DNA of 64,000 bases from contig DATKAE010000032.1 of assembly GCA_035498405.1 (NCBI GenBank), positions 43,793 to 107,792 of the forward strand, read 5' to 3'. Source of the DNA: DATBFU01 sp035498405 (GTDB taxonomy: Bacteria > Acidobacteriota > Thermoanaerobaculia > UBA5066 > Gp7-AA6). Below are positions 16,209-25,600 of this stretch, piece after piece. Under the pieces are notes generated by a model. That model saw nothing but the letters and a program-made list of their open reading frames with translations. It was not told the DNA's origin and did not search any database. Each line of letters begins with the position of its first letter. Position 1 is the stretch's first letter. The position numbers and the translations under genes are program-made.

Positions 16209-17258
16209 TCACGCTTCTCGATCCAGGACCGCGCGGTGAAACCGTCGTCGCACGTCGTTGAAGTTCACGTCTTTCGCCTCGGGATGGATCCGGTTGGTCA
16301 GGAGCACGAAGACCCGGTCGCGCCCGGGATCGATCCATACCGAGGTTCCCGTGAATCCCGTGTGCCCGAAGGCCGACTCGGAAAACTCGGGCACCGCCGA
16401 GCCCGCTCCGCGGCGTCCCTGCCAGGAGAGCCCCCGGGCTTCGGCCAGATCGGGCGTACGATCCGCCGTCCAAGCCGCTGCGGACGGATCGAGCCAGCCA
16501 CGCGACAGTTTCCAGACTTCCTTCGCCGTGGCGAAGAGGCCGGCGTGCCCGGCCACACCCCCGCGGCGCAGGGCGTTTCCGTCGTGGACCTCCCCTCGGA
16601 CCACACCCTCCCGGAAGCCTCCGTACGACAGTCCGAGCGCAGAAGTCTTGCTTCGCTCGACCCGGTCGCCTTTCTCGGTCGCGGCGCAGCCCTTCGGGGA
16701 GGGCGGCAGGAACCGCGATTCCGAACCTGCCGGTGCGGCCACGAGCCCCGCGAAGCAGCGGTCGAGCGGGGCGGAGAAGAAGACTTCCAGAACCTCACCG
16801 ATGGCGAGAAAACCGAGGTCGCTGTAGATGACCGCCGAACCGGGCGCCGTCCGCGGCTCGATCTCCGAGAGGGTGCGGCGATAGGCACTGCGACCTTCGC
16901 CCCGCACATAGACTGGGTACCAGTCCGGGAGCCCGGAGGTATGCGTCAGGAGCATCTCCAGGGTGATTCCGTCGTAACGCGTCTTCTTCCACTCCGGCAG
17001 ATACCGTCCGGGGACATCGGCCAGCGACAGCCCCCGCCCAACCGCGAGCCGAACCAGCGCCCCCGTGACGAGTGGCTTGGTCAGGCTGGCCAGGTCGAAA
17101 CGGGTGTCGGCCTCGAGCGGCGTGCGCGCCGGCTCCACGGCGGCGAACCCCGCGAGGGCTTCCTCGCGGATCGAGCCCGCCGATCCGATGAGCGCGGCGG
17201 CTCCCGGAAACGATCCCGCAGCGATCTCATCCTGCAGAAAGCTCGCGAGCCCGGTCAC
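16209..17258 (-). CDS. Serine hydrolase, beta-lactamase/PBP (class C-like) family
   Basis: A 349-residue protein with the S-x-x-K motif at Ser58-Lys61 (SLTK), YSDLGF as the equivalent of the Y-x-N motif, and HTGFTGT in place of the K/H-T-G triad. This is the pattern of class C-like serine hydrolases and D-aminopeptidase or esterase relatives, not a clear resistance beta-lactamase. No signal peptide is evident (MTGLASFLQDEIAAG start), so it may be cytoplasmic or exported by another route. It overlaps the lipoprotein stop by 4 bases (ATGA). The substrate is unknown. Confidence 0.82.
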   Translation of the reverse strand: MTGLASFLQDEIAAGSFPGAAALIGSAGSIREEALAGFAAVEPARTPLEADTRFDLASLTKPLVTGALVRLAVGRGLSLADVPGRYLPEWKKTRYDGITLEMLLTHTSGLPDWYPVYVRGEGRSAYRRTLSEIEPRTAPGSAVIYSDLGFLAIGEVLEVFFSAPLDRCFAGLVAAPAGSESRFLPPSPKGCAATEKGDRVERSKTSALGLSYGGFREGVVRGEVHDGNALRRGGVAGHAGLFATAKEVWKLSRGWLDPSAAAWTADRTPDLAEARGLSWQGRRGAGSAVPEFSESAFGHTGFTGTSVWIDPGRDRVFVLLTNRIHPEAKDVNFNDVRRRFHRAVLDREA

Positions 17259-17812
17259 GGCGCCAGTGCTTCGAGCTCCGCCCGGCGGCCCGCGATCTTT
17301 CGCATGTTGGTCAGGAGGGCCTGCGAGGGCGTCTCCTCCTGGCGCACCGTGACTCGCTCGCGCTCGAGCGCCGCGATCTGCTCGTCGAGAACCCGGAAAT
17401 CGGCGGGATCTCTGGTCTTCACTCGAGCGTTCTTGAGCGAGGTCAGCGCCTTCGCGGAGACCTCGGCGGACGCCTCCCGGACGCGCTTCTCATCGAGGGC
17501 GACCAGCACTTCGACGACGCGGGCCCGCGTCCACGCGATCTCCTCCGGAGCAATCCCCAGCGCCCGCGCCGTCTCCGCATCCGTTCGGCCCTTGGCCGCC
17601 CGGCGCACGCGGATGAACTGATCGACCTGCTGGTCCGTGACCAGACCGTCGGCGGGCGGCCGGAATGGGGGTCCGAGCCGCCGCGCGGCTTCCCGAAGGG
17701 CGTCGCCGGCCCTTCGCGGGGTCATCGGCGCATCGGACCGATTGCACCCGGCGGCAAGCGTCAGGACCGCGGCCAACGCCGTCCAGCCCCCCGCGCCTGG
17801 CCACTTGCTCAC
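17255..17812 (-). CDS. Putative lipoprotein
   Basis: A 185-residue protein starting at GTG 17812. A signal sequence (GGWTALAAVLTLAAGC) ends in a good lipobox, with the modified Cys near residue 19. The mature part is helical and charged, with no family I recognise; it contains a possible coiled-coil (LDEQIAALERERVTV). A TAAACT hexamer lies 7 bases before the start and no Shine-Dalgarno is seen, so a leaderless transcript is likely. It is cotranscribed with the serine hydrolase downstream. Confidence 0.65.
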   Translation of the reverse strand: MSKWPGAGGWTALAAVLTLAAGCNRSDAPMTPRRAGDALREAARRLGPPFRPPADGLVTDQQVDQFIRVRRAAKGRTDAETARALGIAPEEIAWTRARVVEVLVALDEKRVREASAEVSAKALTSLKNARVKTRDPADFRVLDEQIAALERERVTVRQEETPSQALLTNMRKIAGRRAELEALAP

Positions 17813-17819
17813 GAGGCCG

Positions 17820-17825
17820 AGTTTA
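17820..17825 (-). promoter_or_regulatory. -10 element, leaderless start of the lipoprotein gene
   Basis: TAAACT on the minus strand with 7 bases to the GTG at 17812. It fits the TANNNT-plus-short-spacer pattern seen at several first genes here. Confidence 0.45.
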
Positions 17826-17926
17826 GACCGGCTTGGGGCGGGCCGGGGCGTTGGACGCCGGCAAACTGCCGAGCCCAAACGAGTTGCCTGCTCGACGGCC
17901 GCCGGTTACTCGGTCCGAGGCCGGCT

Positions 17927-17945
17927 CGATCGTTTAAACTGATCG
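17927..17945 (+). promoter_or_regulatory. Palindromic promoter element before the Ser/Thr kinase gene
   Basis: The sequence is CGATCG-TTTAAA-C-T-GATCG, a near-perfect palindrome with one inserted T. It embeds a TAAACT -10-like hexamer (17935-17940) 12 bases before the kinase ATG. It could be a promoter with an overlapping operator. The rest of the 140-base divergent gap (17813-17952) is GC-rich with no other signal I can name. Confidence 0.35.
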
Positions 17946-17952
17946 CGTCGCC

Positions 17953-19734
17953 ATGCTCGAGAAAATCGGCAAGTACGAGGTCTCCGAGCAGATCGGCGTG
18001 GGCGGCTTCGGCGCCGTCTATCGCGGCCGGGATCCGTTCATCAAGCGCACCGTCGCCATCAAGACCTGTTCCATCGACGACGAGGAGATCAAGAGCCGTT
18101 TCTTCCGGGAGGCGGAGCTCGCGGGCAACCTCCACCACCGCCACATCACGACGATCTATGACTTCGGCGTCGAAAACGGCATCCCTTATATCGTCCAGGA
18201 GTTCCTGACCGGCGAGGACCTCGACAAGAAAATCAAGCGGGGCGAGGCGATGCCCGCCGTTCGCAAGGTGGAGATCCTCATGGCCATCGCCGAGGGTCTT
18301 CACTACGCCCACGAGGCTCAGATCATTCACCGCGACATCAAGCCGGCCAACGTTCGTGTCCTCGAGGACGGAACCGTCAAGCTCATGGACTTCGGAATCG
18401 CCAAGTCGCTGTTGTCGGACTCACACTTGACCCAGACGGGCATCACGCTGGGCACCTCGGCATATCTCGCTCCCGAGCAGATCCGCGGAGAGGCGGTGGA
18501 TCGCCGGACGGACATCTTCGCCCTCGGCGTGCTCGCCTACGAGCTGCTCACCTACCGAAAGCCGTTCCGGGGAGAGCACCTGTCGACCGTGCTCTACCGG
18601 ATCTTGAACGAGCAGCCGGAGCCGATCGAATCGATCGCGCCCGACGTGCCTCCCGCGCTTGCGGCCGTGGTCCGCCGGGCCATGGAGAAATCCGCGGACA
18701 AGCGCTACCCGTCCATGCAGGAGATGCTGCGCGACCTCCACGCCCTGTACAAGGAGCTGACCGGCGCCTCCGCGCGTTACTCGACGATCGCGAAGATGAC
18801 CTCGGCCGAACCGCCCGACTCGGAAGCGACGGTGGCCACACCGGCTCGCGGCACGGCAACGATTCACATCACGCCTCCCTCCGGCGCCCTCGCCCGGGTC
18901 CCCGCGGCGGAGCCGACGCGGCCGACTCCCCCGCCTCCGCCCGCTGCCCGCCCGGGCGGTGGTCTCGAGCTCGTCAACTTTCGAGACTCCTCCGAGGCTG
19001 CCGCTCCGGCCGCCCGACCGGCGGCGGCCGCCCCCGAAGGATCGCGGCGGCTGACTCTCCTGGCCGCGGCGGCTGTCGTCCTGTTACTGGCAGGGGCCGC
19101 GGGCTGGTACCTCTCGCGTGGGCGCGCCGCCGAACCGAGACCCCTGGTCGCCGTGCCGAAGCCTGCGGCGCCGACCGTTGCGCCTGCGGCGGAATTGCCC
19201 AAACCCGAGCTCGGTGTGGACGCTCGGCCGGCCGCTCCGACGGCTCCCCCCGCGGAGCCGACTCCGGTGCCCAAGCCGGCGGCCCCCAAGCGCTTTGCCG
19301 TCCAGTTCTCCTCGATCCCGACGGCGACGCTCTACGTGGACGACCGTCTGATCGGTCCGTCCCTGCCGGCTCGACGCGTGGAGCTCGACGAAGGAACCCA
19401 CAAGTATCGTTTCGAGGCTCCCGGCTTTCCCGCTTACGAACACACCGTTCGGGTCGGAGACAGCGGTGCTCCGCCGATCGCCTATCAGTTTCCGGTGGGC
19501 TCGCTCGCCTTGCAGACCGACCCGAGCTGGATTGGCGCCTCGATCATCGTCGACGGGAAGTACAAGGCCACGGTGCAGTCGGCTTCCGAGCAGGTACGGT
19601 TGGCGCCGGGACATCACCGCGTCATCCTTCTGCGCGAAGGATTCAAGCCCGCAAATCGCGAGGTCGAGATCGAGAAGGGCGACGAGGTGAGCTGGGCCCC
19701 GTCTCCCGCCGTGCCGCTCGAAACGGGAGGCTAG
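17953..19734 (+). CDS. Membrane Ser/Thr protein kinase with PEGA-like C-terminal repeats
   Basis: A 593-residue protein. The N-terminal Hanks-type kinase domain (residues about 7-270) has the glycine loop GVGGFG, Lys37 (VAIK), HRD at 126-128, DFG at 146-148 and APEQ. A Pro/Ala-rich linker leads to one TM helix at about 367-388, a second Pro/Ala-rich stretch, and two beta-rich segments near 455-590. The segments resemble PEGA domains (ATLYVDDRLIG; IIVDGKYKATV; LAPGHHRVILLREGFKP). It likely phosphorylates cytoplasmic proteins in response to an envelope signal. The TPR gene starts right after its stop, and the pair is probably a functional unit. Confidence 0.92.
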   Translation: MLEKIGKYEVSEQIGVGGFGAVYRGRDPFIKRTVAIKTCSIDDEEIKSRFFREAELAGNLHHRHITTIYDFGVENGIPYIVQEFLTGEDLDKKIKRGEAMPAVRKVEILMAIAEGLHYAHEAQIIHRDIKPANVRVLEDGTVKLMDFGIAKSLLSDSHLTQTGITLGTSAYLAPEQIRGEAVDRRTDIFALGVLAYELLTYRKPFRGEHLSTVLYRILNEQPEPIESIAPDVPPALAAVVRRAMEKSADKRYPSMQEMLRDLHALYKELTGASARYSTIAKMTSAEPPDSEATVATPARGTATIHITPPSGALARVPAAEPTRPTPPPPPAARPGGGLELVNFRDSSEAAAPAARPAAAAPEGSRRLTLLAAAAVVLLLAGAAGWYLSRGRAAEPRPLVAVPKPAAPTVAPAAELPKPELGVDARPAAPTAPPAEPTPVPKPAAPKRFAVQFSSIPTATLYVDDRLIGPSLPARRVELDEGTHKYRFEAPGFPAYEHTVRVGDSGAPPIAYQFPVGSLALQTDPSWIGASIIVDGKYKATVQSASEQVRLAPGHHRVILLREGFKPANREVEIEKGDEVSWAPSPAVPLETGG

Positions 19735-21357
19735 ATGCGAATCGGTACCGTGCTCGCCGCGGTGTTGCTCGCGGCGGCAACCCTCTGGGCGCAGGAAACG
19801 CCGTCGCGGCTGGAGACGGAGGCCAAGCGCGCGTTCGACTCCGGTCTCTTCGCGGAAGCGGGCGACAAGTACTCCCGCGCCGCCCAGGCGGCCGGGCTGT
19901 CCGCCGACCGGCAGGCCAGTCTCTACCTGCAGGCCGCCTGGTCCTTCTACATCGGGGGCAACGGCAAGAACGCTCGCGAAGCGCTGCGCGCCGCGGTCAA
20001 GGCGAAGCCGACGCTCAACGTCGCGGGCGACTTGTACAGCCCCGATTTCGCGCGCCTCGCCCAGTCGGTGCGGTCGGAGGTGACGGGATCGAGCGACGCG
20101 GCGGTCGATCTCGCGGAGGTCAAGCGCGACGCCCGCGAGAAGCTCCAGCAGGGCAAGAGCGAGGAGGCCCTGGCCTCGCTCAAGCGGGGCGCAAGCGCCA
20201 ACGACCCCGAGCTCCACCGGCTTCTCGGAGAGACGTACGACCGTCTCGGCCGTCCCACCGACGCCGATCTCGAGCGAAAGCGCGCCTCGGACATCGAGCG
20301 CGGCCTGATCACGGCCAGTCCGATCGGCGGACCCGCTCCGCCCGGCTCCGCTCCCGTGACCGGGCCCGTTGCGGCGACGGCCTGGCTTCAATCGGCTGAA
20401 AACCTTCTGCGCGCCGGCGACTCCCGCGGGGCCGAGGCCGCCGCACGCCGGGCGGCCGAGGCGGACACGCGAAACGCCGAGGCTCACGCGCTGCTCGGCG
20501 ATCTGCTGCTCGCCTCCGGGAAAGAGGCCGATGCGGAGCGGGAATTCACCGCAGCCGTCGCACTGGACGCCTCCAGCGCGCGCTCGCAGTACGGGCTCGC
20601 GGTTCTCGCCGAGCGGCAGGGCAAGTGGAACACGGCGGGGAGCCTCTATCGGCGCGCGCTCGACCTGAACCCGAACAACGTGGCCGCCGCGCTGGGGCTG
20701 GGGCGCTCGATGGAGGAGCTGAAGGACCTGACAGCCGCCCGTCTCGCCTACGGGCGCGCGATCGAAATCGACCCTTCTTCGGCCCCCGCGCACAACGACT
20801 TTGGCGTCTTCTTGTCGCGGTCGGGCGAGATCGACCGAGCGATCGAAGAACTGATCCAGGCGGTGCGGCTCGCCTCGACGCGCTCGGTCTTCCACGAGAA
20901 TCTGGGCCGGGTTTACCGAAAGAAGGGCTCCTGGAAGGAGGCCGAGCGGGAGATGGCGGAGGCCTCGCGTCTGGCCCCCAACGAGATCGCGGTCTGGAAC
21001 ACACTCGGTGATCTTCGCCGAAAGTTGAAGAGACCCGAGGAGGCGGCGACGGCCTATGCCGCGGCGTTCAACATCGAACCCGGCAGCGAGGAGGCCGCTA
21101 CGGGTTACGCGGCGTCGCTCTCGGAGTCGGGAAAGTTCGCGGAGGCCGAAGCCGTGCTCCGGAAGGCCATCGAGGCGCGGCCGGCTTCGGCGACTCTCTG
21201 GAACAATCTCGGGGTGATGCGCGTCCGGCGCGCCTCTTACGCCGAGGCAATCGGCGCTCTCCAGAAGGCGCTCTCGTTGAACGCGGGCATGGCGGCGGCC
21301 GCCGCCAATCTGGAGCGCGCCGAGCAGCTGCTGGCGATCGAACGCGCGGGCGCCTAG
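19735..21357 (+). CDS. Exported TPR-repeat protein
   Basis: A 540-residue protein with a signal peptide (cleavage near residues 19-21, LWAQE) followed by many 34-residue tetratricopeptide repeats. Examples are A-x-x-AL-GR-x-M-E, RLAYGRAIEIDPSSAPAHND, and a last repeat with NLGVMRVRRASYAEA. It probably acts as a protein-interaction scaffold in the periplasm. The ATG is adjacent to the kinase TAG (no gap), implying cotranslation, so it may work with the kinase's periplasmic PEGA part. Confidence 0.85.
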   Translation: MRIGTVLAAVLLAAATLWAQETPSRLETEAKRAFDSGLFAEAGDKYSRAAQAAGLSADRQASLYLQAAWSFYIGGNGKNAREALRAAVKAKPTLNVAGDLYSPDFARLAQSVRSEVTGSSDAAVDLAEVKRDAREKLQQGKSEEALASLKRGASANDPELHRLLGETYDRLGRPTDADLERKRASDIERGLITASPIGGPAPPGSAPVTGPVAATAWLQSAENLLRAGDSRGAEAAARRAAEADTRNAEAHALLGDLLLASGKEADAEREFTAAVALDASSARSQYGLAVLAERQGKWNTAGSLYRRALDLNPNNVAAALGLGRSMEELKDLTAARLAYGRAIEIDPSSAPAHNDFGVFLSRSGEIDRAIEELIQAVRLASTRSVFHENLGRVYRKKGSWKEAEREMAEASRLAPNEIAVWNTLGDLRRKLKRPEEAATAYAAAFNIEPGSEEAATGYAASLSESGKFAEAEAVLRKAIEARPASATLWNNLGVMRVRRASYAEAIGALQKALSLNAGMAAAAANLERAEQLLAIERAGA

Positions 21358-21366
21358 GTTCCCGTT

Positions 21367-22308
21367 GTGCGCCGGCCGGTGCTCCCACGCTCGTTCCTTG
21401 CGGCCGTCGTCGCGGTAATGGGCGCTGCGGGCTCACCGCCTGGGCCGACGCCGGGAGCGCCCGCGGACGTTTACCGATCCGAGATCGAGCAGTGGCGCGC
21501 TCGGCGGCTCGACCGCCTCCGCTCCGAGGGCGGGTGGCTCACGCTGGTCGGCCTCTTCTGGCTGGAACAGGGCAGGAACGCCGTCGGCGCGGACCCGGGC
21601 AATCGAGTGGCTCTTCCTTCGGGCAAGGCCCGACCCTTCTTGGGCTCGCTCGACCGTGCGGGCGACACCGTCACCTTCCACGCGGCGCCCGGCTCGGGCG
21701 TCCTTTCGGAGGGCAAGCCTGCCACGGCAGTCTCGATGCGCTCCGACGCGGACGGCGACCCAACCGTCCTGACCGCGGGCTCGCTCTCCTTCTACGTCAT
21801 CCGGCGGGGAGATCGGCTCGGCGTGCGCGTGAAAGACAGCGAGAGCGCAGCGCGTCGGAACTTCCACGGCATCGAGGCCTTTCCCATCGACCCGGCGTGG
21901 CGCGTCGAGGCGCGTTACGAGCCATACGATCCGCCGAAGTCGATCTCGGTTCCGAACGTATTGGGAACGGTCGATTCGGAATCCTGCCCGGGCGCGCTCG
22001 TTTTCGAGCTCCGGGGGAAAACCTACCGGCTCGACCCCGTGCTCGAGCAGGGCGAGACCGATCTCTTCATCATTTTCGGCGACCAGACCAATGGCAGAGA
22101 AACCTATGGCGCCGGCCGATTCCTCTACGCCTCGCCTCCCGTCAACGGTCACACGGTGCTCGACTTCAACAAGGCCTACAACCCGCCTTGCGTCTTCACG
22201 CCCTACGCGACCTGCCCACTGCCGCCCGCGCAGAACAAGCTGCCTGTTTCCGTCGAGGCGGGCGAGAGGAGCTACGCCCACGGGGCGAAAGCCGGCTCCG
22301 CGCCCTAG
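21367..22308 (+). CDS. DUF1684 family exported protein
   Basis: A 313-residue protein with an N-terminal hydrophobic segment (FLAAVVAVMGAAG). It shows DUF1684 landmarks: GGWLTLVGLFWLEQGRN near the start, an F-x-G-I-x-x-FPI-x-x-W segment, and the C-terminal YNPPCVFTPYATCPLPP followed by NKLPVSVEAGE (21-plus-residue signature cited in parts). The biochemical role of the family is unknown. The GTG start lies 9 bases after the TPR gene stop, so it is probably the third gene of the kinase operon. Confidence 0.8.
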   Translation: MRRPVLPRSFLAAVVAVMGAAGSPPGPTPGAPADVYRSEIEQWRARRLDRLRSEGGWLTLVGLFWLEQGRNAVGADPGNRVALPSGKARPFLGSLDRAGDTVTFHAAPGSGVLSEGKPATAVSMRSDADGDPTVLTAGSLSFYVIRRGDRLGVRVKDSESAARRNFHGIEAFPIDPAWRVEARYEPYDPPKSISVPNVLGTVDSESCPGALVFELRGKTYRLDPVLEQGETDLFIIFGDQTNGRETYGAGRFLYASPPVNGHTVLDFNKAYNPPCVFTPYATCPLPPAQNKLPVSVEAGERSYAHGAKAGSAP

Positions 22309-22359
22309 TTCGCGGCGAACGAACACGACGAAACGGGGCGCGCCGCCTCGGCTTGCCGC

Positions 22360-22950
22360 TTACCGCAGAGCCTCGAGCAGCTCGGCGACGATTCGGGCCG
22401 TCGCGCCCCAGATGACCTGCTCCCCGTAGTGGTAGAAGAGGGCCGGTTCTTCCCGATCGGGAAGCCGGCGGATCTCGAGCACAGCGGGGTCGAGGAGCGC
22501 CGCCACGGGGACCTCCAGCACTTCTGCGATTTCGGCCTCGGCCGGACGGAAGACATAGGGCTGCGGGATCGCCGCGACGAAAGGCTCGACATAGAAATTC
22601 GTCACGGTCTCCAGGGGTGACAGACGCCCGAGCGCCAGCGCGTCCTCGGGGAGGATCCCGAGCTCCTCCTGGCTCTCGCGCAGCGCCGTGTGCCACAGGG
22701 TTTGATCCTCCGGCTCTTCGGCTCCGCCCGGAAAGGAGATTTGCCCCCGGTGGTGCTCGACCGACTCGGTTCGGCGAGTCAGGACGATCCAGAGGCCCGC
22801 CTCGCGAACGAAGAGCGGAATGAGAACGCCCGCCCGCCGAAACCCCTCCCGGGCCTCGAGAGGGGCCCGGACACGACGAGCGAGCCGCTCGCGAACCTGC
22901 TCCATCCAGCCGGCAAGTGCCGCCGGCGCCGGTGGCTCCCCGGCCCGCAT
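22360..22950 (-). CDS. NUDIX hydrolase, CoA pyrophosphatase (NUDT7/YeaB) type
   Basis: A 196-residue protein. The Nudix box GGAEEPED-x9-RESQEELGI has the metal-binding Glu residues (REx2EE) in place. The preceding HRGQISFPGG is the signature of the UPF0035/NudL subgroup that hydrolyses CoA and acyl-CoA derivatives to 3-prime-phosphoadenosine and acyl-phosphopantetheine. The ATG overlaps the prfB stop by 4 bases. It converges on the DUF1684 gene with a 51-base gap. Confidence 0.88.
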   Translation of the reverse strand: MRAGEPPAPAALAGWMEQVRERLARRVRAPLEAREGFRRAGVLIPLFVREAGLWIVLTRRTESVEHHRGQISFPGGAEEPEDQTLWHTALRESQEELGILPEDALALGRLSPLETVTNFYVEPFVAAIPQPYVFRPAEAEIAEVLEVPVAALLDPAVLEIRRLPDREEPALFYHYGEQVIWGATARIVAELLEALR

Positions 22951-24069
22951 CAGCTCGCCGCCGCGCGCGAGGAATCCACGGCGGACTTGAGGTATGCCTC
23001 GATGAAAGGCGTCAGGCCGCCGTCGAGCACGCGGTCGGTGTCTCCCGTTTCGTGACCCGTGCGGTGATCCTTGACCATCCGGTACGGGTGCAGAACGTAG
23101 GAGCGGATCTGACTGCCCCACTCGATCGCCTTCTTGTCGCCGACGCGCTTCTCCTCCTCCGCCCGGCGCTCATCCAACGCCTTCTGGTAGAGGCGTGCCC
23201 GAAGCACGCGCATCGCCATCTCGCGGTTTCGTCCCTGGCTGCGCTCGTTCTGGCAGGTGACGACGATCCCGGTCGGCAAGTGCGTGATGCGCACGGCGGA
23301 ATCGGTCACGTTGACGTGCTGGCCTCCGGCTCCGCTCGAGCGGTAGGTGTCCACCCGGAGGTCTTTGTCCGCGATGTCGATCTGGATGTCCTCATCGACC
23401 TCCGGCGAGACGTAGACGGAGGCGAAGGAAGTGTGGCGGCGCTTGGCGGCGTCGAAGGGAGAGATTCGGACCAGGCGGTGGACGCCCATCTCGCCCTTCA
23501 GGTAGCCGTAGGCATGGTCGCCGACGACGTGGAGTGTCGCGCTCTTGATGCCGGCCTCCTCGCCATCTTGCCGGTCGATCAGTTCCGCCTCCCAGCCGCG
23601 CGACTCGGCAAAACGGAGGTACATGCGCAGCAGCATCTCGGCCCAGTCCTGCGACTCGGTGCCGCCCGCGCCCGGATGGATCATGACCCACGCATTCTTG
23701 GCGTCCTCGGGCGCGCCCATCTTGACGGCGAGCTCCAGCTCGTCGGCGAACGCCGCGGCGGCCCTCAAGGACTCGCGGGCGTCCGCGTCGGCGGGTTCGC
23801 CTTCCTTGAGCAGTTCGGCGAGGGTCTCGAGCTCGCCTCGCACCTCGTCGAGCCGGTCCGCCGTGTCGAGTTTCTTTTCCTCGGCCCGAGTCTGCCGCAG
23901 GATCTCCTGAGCCTCCTCGGGCCGCGACCAGAACTCGGGGCTCGCCGCCTTCTCCCTCAGTCCGCCGAGCGCGCGCCGCGCCGCGTCTAGATCAAAGATA
24001 GCCTCGAAGCGAGCCGAGCCGCTCCGAGGCGCCGTGAAGGGCGGAGATGAGATCGTCCCGTTCGGTCAT
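22950..24069 (-). CDS. prfB: Peptide chain release factor 2, with programmed +1 frameshift
   Basis: RF2 is encoded in two frames. The first 25 codons (ATG at 24069) end at an in-frame TGA at 23992-23994 in the context GGC-TAT-CTT-TGA. Skipping one T at this site gives CTT-GAT and the downstream frame, reading DLDAARRALGG and so on to 22950, for about 372 residues in total, near the usual RF2 length. The GGQ catalytic motif (GAGGQHVN) and the SPF stop-codon recognition tripeptide (RISPFD) are present. A weak internal GAGG lies just before the slip site. The ATG overlaps the lnt stop (ATGA). This is the classic RF2 autoregulation by TGA. Confidence 0.95.
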
Positions 24070-25595
24070 GGTTGAGAGACGCGCTGCCGCTCCCGGTGCC
24101 AGCGCGCCAGACCGAAGAGTAGCACGGCCGAGGCGATGCCGTCGGCCAGTCGCGGAAGGAGATATCCCCATCGAGTCCACACGGTCTTCTGCTCGAAGAC
24201 CCGGGCGGTTCCGCGGAGAATCCCCGGTCGATCGCGCGGCAGCTCCCTCTGAATCCTCCCCCGTTGGTCCACGATCCCCGAGACCCCGGTGATGGCGGCG
24301 CGCAGCAAGTAGCGTTTGGTTTCGATCGTGCGCAGGACAGCCCCCGCGAAGTGTTGCTCCTGAGCCCCGGCGCGCCCGTACCAGGAGTCGTTCGAGATGG
24401 TTACGAGCAAGTTCGCCCCGAGCTCGCCCACCTCGATCCGAACGAGCGCCGAGTACAGGATCTCGTAACAGACCCCCACGCCGATACGGACGGAATTCTC
24501 ACCGAGGGTCGTGGGCCGCGGTGCGGCGGAGAACGCGCCGATTTCCGTCGAGACCTGTCGGACGAAGAAGAACACCTTCGGCAGCGGGACGTACTCCCCG
24601 AACGGCACGAGGTGGACCTTTCGGTAGGGCCGGCCGACAGGGCCGCCGCGGTCGATCAAGCGCGCGACGTTGTAGTAGCGGTCCCCGGACTCCTGCTCGA
24701 TGTCGTTGAAGAGGATCTCGCTCCCCTGCGCGATCTCGGAGAGGTCCCGGCGCAGGAGCGAGCTCCCCTCCCACGTGACCGGGAAAGCCGACTCCGGAAT
24801 GACGATCAGTGAGGGCTTCTCTCTGGCTGCGGCACGCGCCTGCCCGATCACCGCCGCGTAGATCTGCGCTTCGCTCCCGCCGAGCCGGGCCTCCTGGGAA
24901 ACGTTGGGCTGCAAGAGTGCCACGGGAAAGCCCGCATTCTCCGCGCCGCTCTCCGTTTCGGGGGCGGAGAGACGCAGGGCACCCGCGCCGCCGACGACCG
25001 CCGCGAGGCCGGCCGCCCAGATTAGCGGGGCGAGGCTCCGGCGAGTCACTGCGGCGGCAAGGAGGGCCGACACGGCAATCACGAGCGCACCGACGCCATA
25101 GACACCCCAGAGGGAGGCCGACTGCAGCCAGATCGGGTGCCGGTAGAGCGCATGGCCCGCCAGGTTCCAGGGGAATCCGCCGTACACGAAAGAGCGCGCG
25201 TGCTCCGTCGCCATCCACAGCAAGGGAAAGGCCGCCAGCCTCCACGCCGAACCGGGCGGCGCCGCGGCAACCGTGCCCCAGGCGACCAGAGCCGGCCACT
25301 CGGCCAGGATCGCGGCGAGAATCAGGAGGCAGACGACACCCATCAATTCGCCCTGCCCGCCGTAGTGCGTGACGACGTAAACAATCCAGGGGATCGAAGC
25401 GCACCAATAGGCCAGGCCGAACAGAAACCCCGACACGAGCGCCCGAGCCCGGCTTCGCTCTCCCGCGAGCGCCACGAGAAAGGGCACGGGGGCAAGGGGC
25501 AGGAGCAGGACCCACTCGACCGGCGGAAAGGCGAGGGAGAAGAGGAGCCCCGAGGCGACGCCGGCGACGGGCGTCCTCCACTTCCCCTGCGGCAT
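24066..25595 (-). CDS. lnt: Apolipoprotein N-acyltransferase
   Basis: About 509 residues. N-terminal membrane helices are followed by a periplasmic nitrilase-like domain and a final helix. The catalytic triad is visible: Glu in VIPESAFP, Lys in RKVHLVPFGEYVP and Cys in GVCYEILYS. It transfers the third acyl chain to the N-terminal Cys of lipoproteins such as Pal and the other lipoproteins in this window. The ATG at 25595 lies 5 bases past the lipA stop; an ATG at 25634 inside lipA is also in frame and would add 13 residues. Confidence 0.93.
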   Translation of the reverse strand: MPQGKWRTPVAGVASGLLFSLAFPPVEWVLLLPLAPVPFLVALAGERSRARALVSGFLFGLAYWCASIPWIVYVVTHYGGQGELMGVVCLLILAAILAEWPALVAWGTVAAAPPGSAWRLAAFPLLWMATEHARSFVYGGFPWNLAGHALYRHPIWLQSASLWGVYGVGALVIAVSALLAAAVTRRSLAPLIWAAGLAAVVGGAGALRLSAPETESGAENAGFPVALLQPNVSQEARLGGSEAQIYAAVIGQARAAAREKPSLIVIPESAFPVTWEGSSLLRRDLSEIAQGSEILFNDIEQESGDRYYNVARLIDRGGPVGRPYRKVHLVPFGEYVPLPKVFFFVRQVSTEIGAFSAAPRPTTLGENSVRIGVGVCYEILYSALVRIEVGELGANLLVTISNDSWYGRAGAQEQHFAGAVLRTIETKRYLLRAAITGVSGIVDQRGRIQRELPRDRPGILRGTARVFEQKTVWTRWGYLLPRLADGIASAVLLFGLARWHRERQRVSQP

Positions 25596-25600
25596 GCCGC

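Noticed and set aside
16209..17258. Antibiotic-resistance beta-lactamase
   Set aside because: No signal peptide, and the second and third motifs (YSD, HTG) differ from true resistance enzymes; it is better called a general serine hydrolase.
22950..23843. prfB as a truncated or pseudogene copy lacking its N-terminus
   Set aside because: The missing N-terminus is found upstream in the -1 frame ending at TGA, in the known RF2 slip-site context, so the gene is intact.
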